A DNA stretch of 13,945 bases. Origin: DATAWZ01 sp036266975 (lineage in GTDB: Bacteria > Actinomycetota > Thermoleophilia > Solirubrobacterales > Solirubrobacteraceae). Positions 13,819 to 13,945 of this stretch are shown here, piece after piece. The first letter of the stretch is position 1; each line of letters starts with the position of its first letter. Under the pieces are notes generated by a model that saw only the letters and a list, made by a program, of their open reading frames with translations, did not search any database and was not told the DNA's origin. Both the position numbers and the translations under genes were made by a program. The stretch lies in NCBI GenBank assembly GCA_036266975.1, contig DATAWZ010000007.1, forward strand, positions 1 through 13,945. The letters run 5' to 3'.

Positions 13819-13945
13819 CTGTAAATCCGCTCCCGCTTCGCGGCTGCAAATCTTCGCCTGGCGGCGTCCTCGGGAGCCGAAATAGCGCTGCTATTCCGGC
13901 TCCCTGCGTCCTGGCCATGCTCGATTTTCGCTCGCGAATCGACGA
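13819..13945. repeat. Non-coding, inverted-repeat-rich element at the right edge
   Basis: No convincing reading frame covers this stretch; third-position GC bias is lost in the frames I checked. It carries a near-perfect hairpin: GGGAGCCGAAATAGC (13872-13886) against GCTATTCCGGCTCCC (13890-13904), 15 pairs with one mismatch and a 3-base loop. A second hairpin is formed by TCGATTTTCGC (13921-13931) and GCGAATCGA (13934-13942) with a 2-base bulge. GCGTCCT occurs on both sides of the first hairpin (13864-13870 and 13906-13912). The patch is also more AT-rich than the genes. This looks like an intergenic REP/MITE-type repeat or a structured RNA end; multi-copy status cannot be seen from one window. 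Confidence 0.45.

Noticed and set aside
13811..13826. CACCTCCTGTAAATCC resembling the anti-Shine-Dalgarno end of 16S rRNA
   Set aside because: Only the CACCTCCT core matches; the flanking bases are not those of a 16S 3' end and no other rRNA sequence is present.
13556..13918. A 120-residue minus-strand frame at the right edge
   Set aside because: Half is a shadow of the reductase gene and half reads through the hairpin element without codon bias; no domain is recognisable.

Overview
The window is a very GC-rich (roughly 70 %) chromosomal stretch with short intergenic spaces, GTG and TTG as well as ATG starts, and strong G/C third-position bias. Gene content points to a high-GC actinobacterium, most plausibly the Thermoleophilia/Solirubrobacterales lineage: S51 peptidases, an NHL-repeat secreted protein with an Arg-rich beta-type tail, a short collagen-like protein, a GT39 mannosyltransferase and NAD-type SDR pairs. 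The taxonomic call is inference; no rRNA or marker gene is present. No tRNA, CRISPR array, IS element or prophage gene was seen.

Left part (1-3628, plus strand). It opens with the C-terminal end of a carboxymuconolactone decarboxylase/AhpD-like protein. A tandem pair of S51 (peptidase E/cyanophycinase-type) serine peptidases follows, 3 bases apart. Next comes a broken bifunctional polysaccharide deacetylase (NodB)-glycosyltransferase 2 gene. It carries three single-base frameshifts and lacks the C-terminal half of its deacetylase domain, while all complete genes around it are intact.

Middle part (3615-7955, minus strand). Reading leftwards: a GtrB/DPM-like glycosyltransferase, a secreted collagen-like protein, a secreted protein with about 12 NHL repeats, and a 109-residue protein built from three copies of a WML-x-Q-x3-VR-x-SY repeat. 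The last three are packed 12-14 bases apart and look like one transcript for a surface/extracellular module. The small repeat protein is the least explained gene in the window.

Right-middle part (8065-10786). A GT39 (ArnT/PMT-like) integral membrane glycosyltransferase diverges from the GtrB-like gene. The two could form a lipid-linked sugar synthesis and transfer pair. A class I SAM-dependent methyltransferase converges on it with an 8-base overlap.

Right part (10833-13945). Two paralogous classical SDR dehydrogenases form a minus-strand operon, and a saccharopine-dehydrogenase-like NADP-binding reductase diverges from them. The 235-base divergent spacer holds a 13-bp dyad over the likely promoter of the reductase. 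The last 170 bases are non-coding but rich in inverted repeats, including a 15-bp hairpin, and look like an intergenic repeat element.
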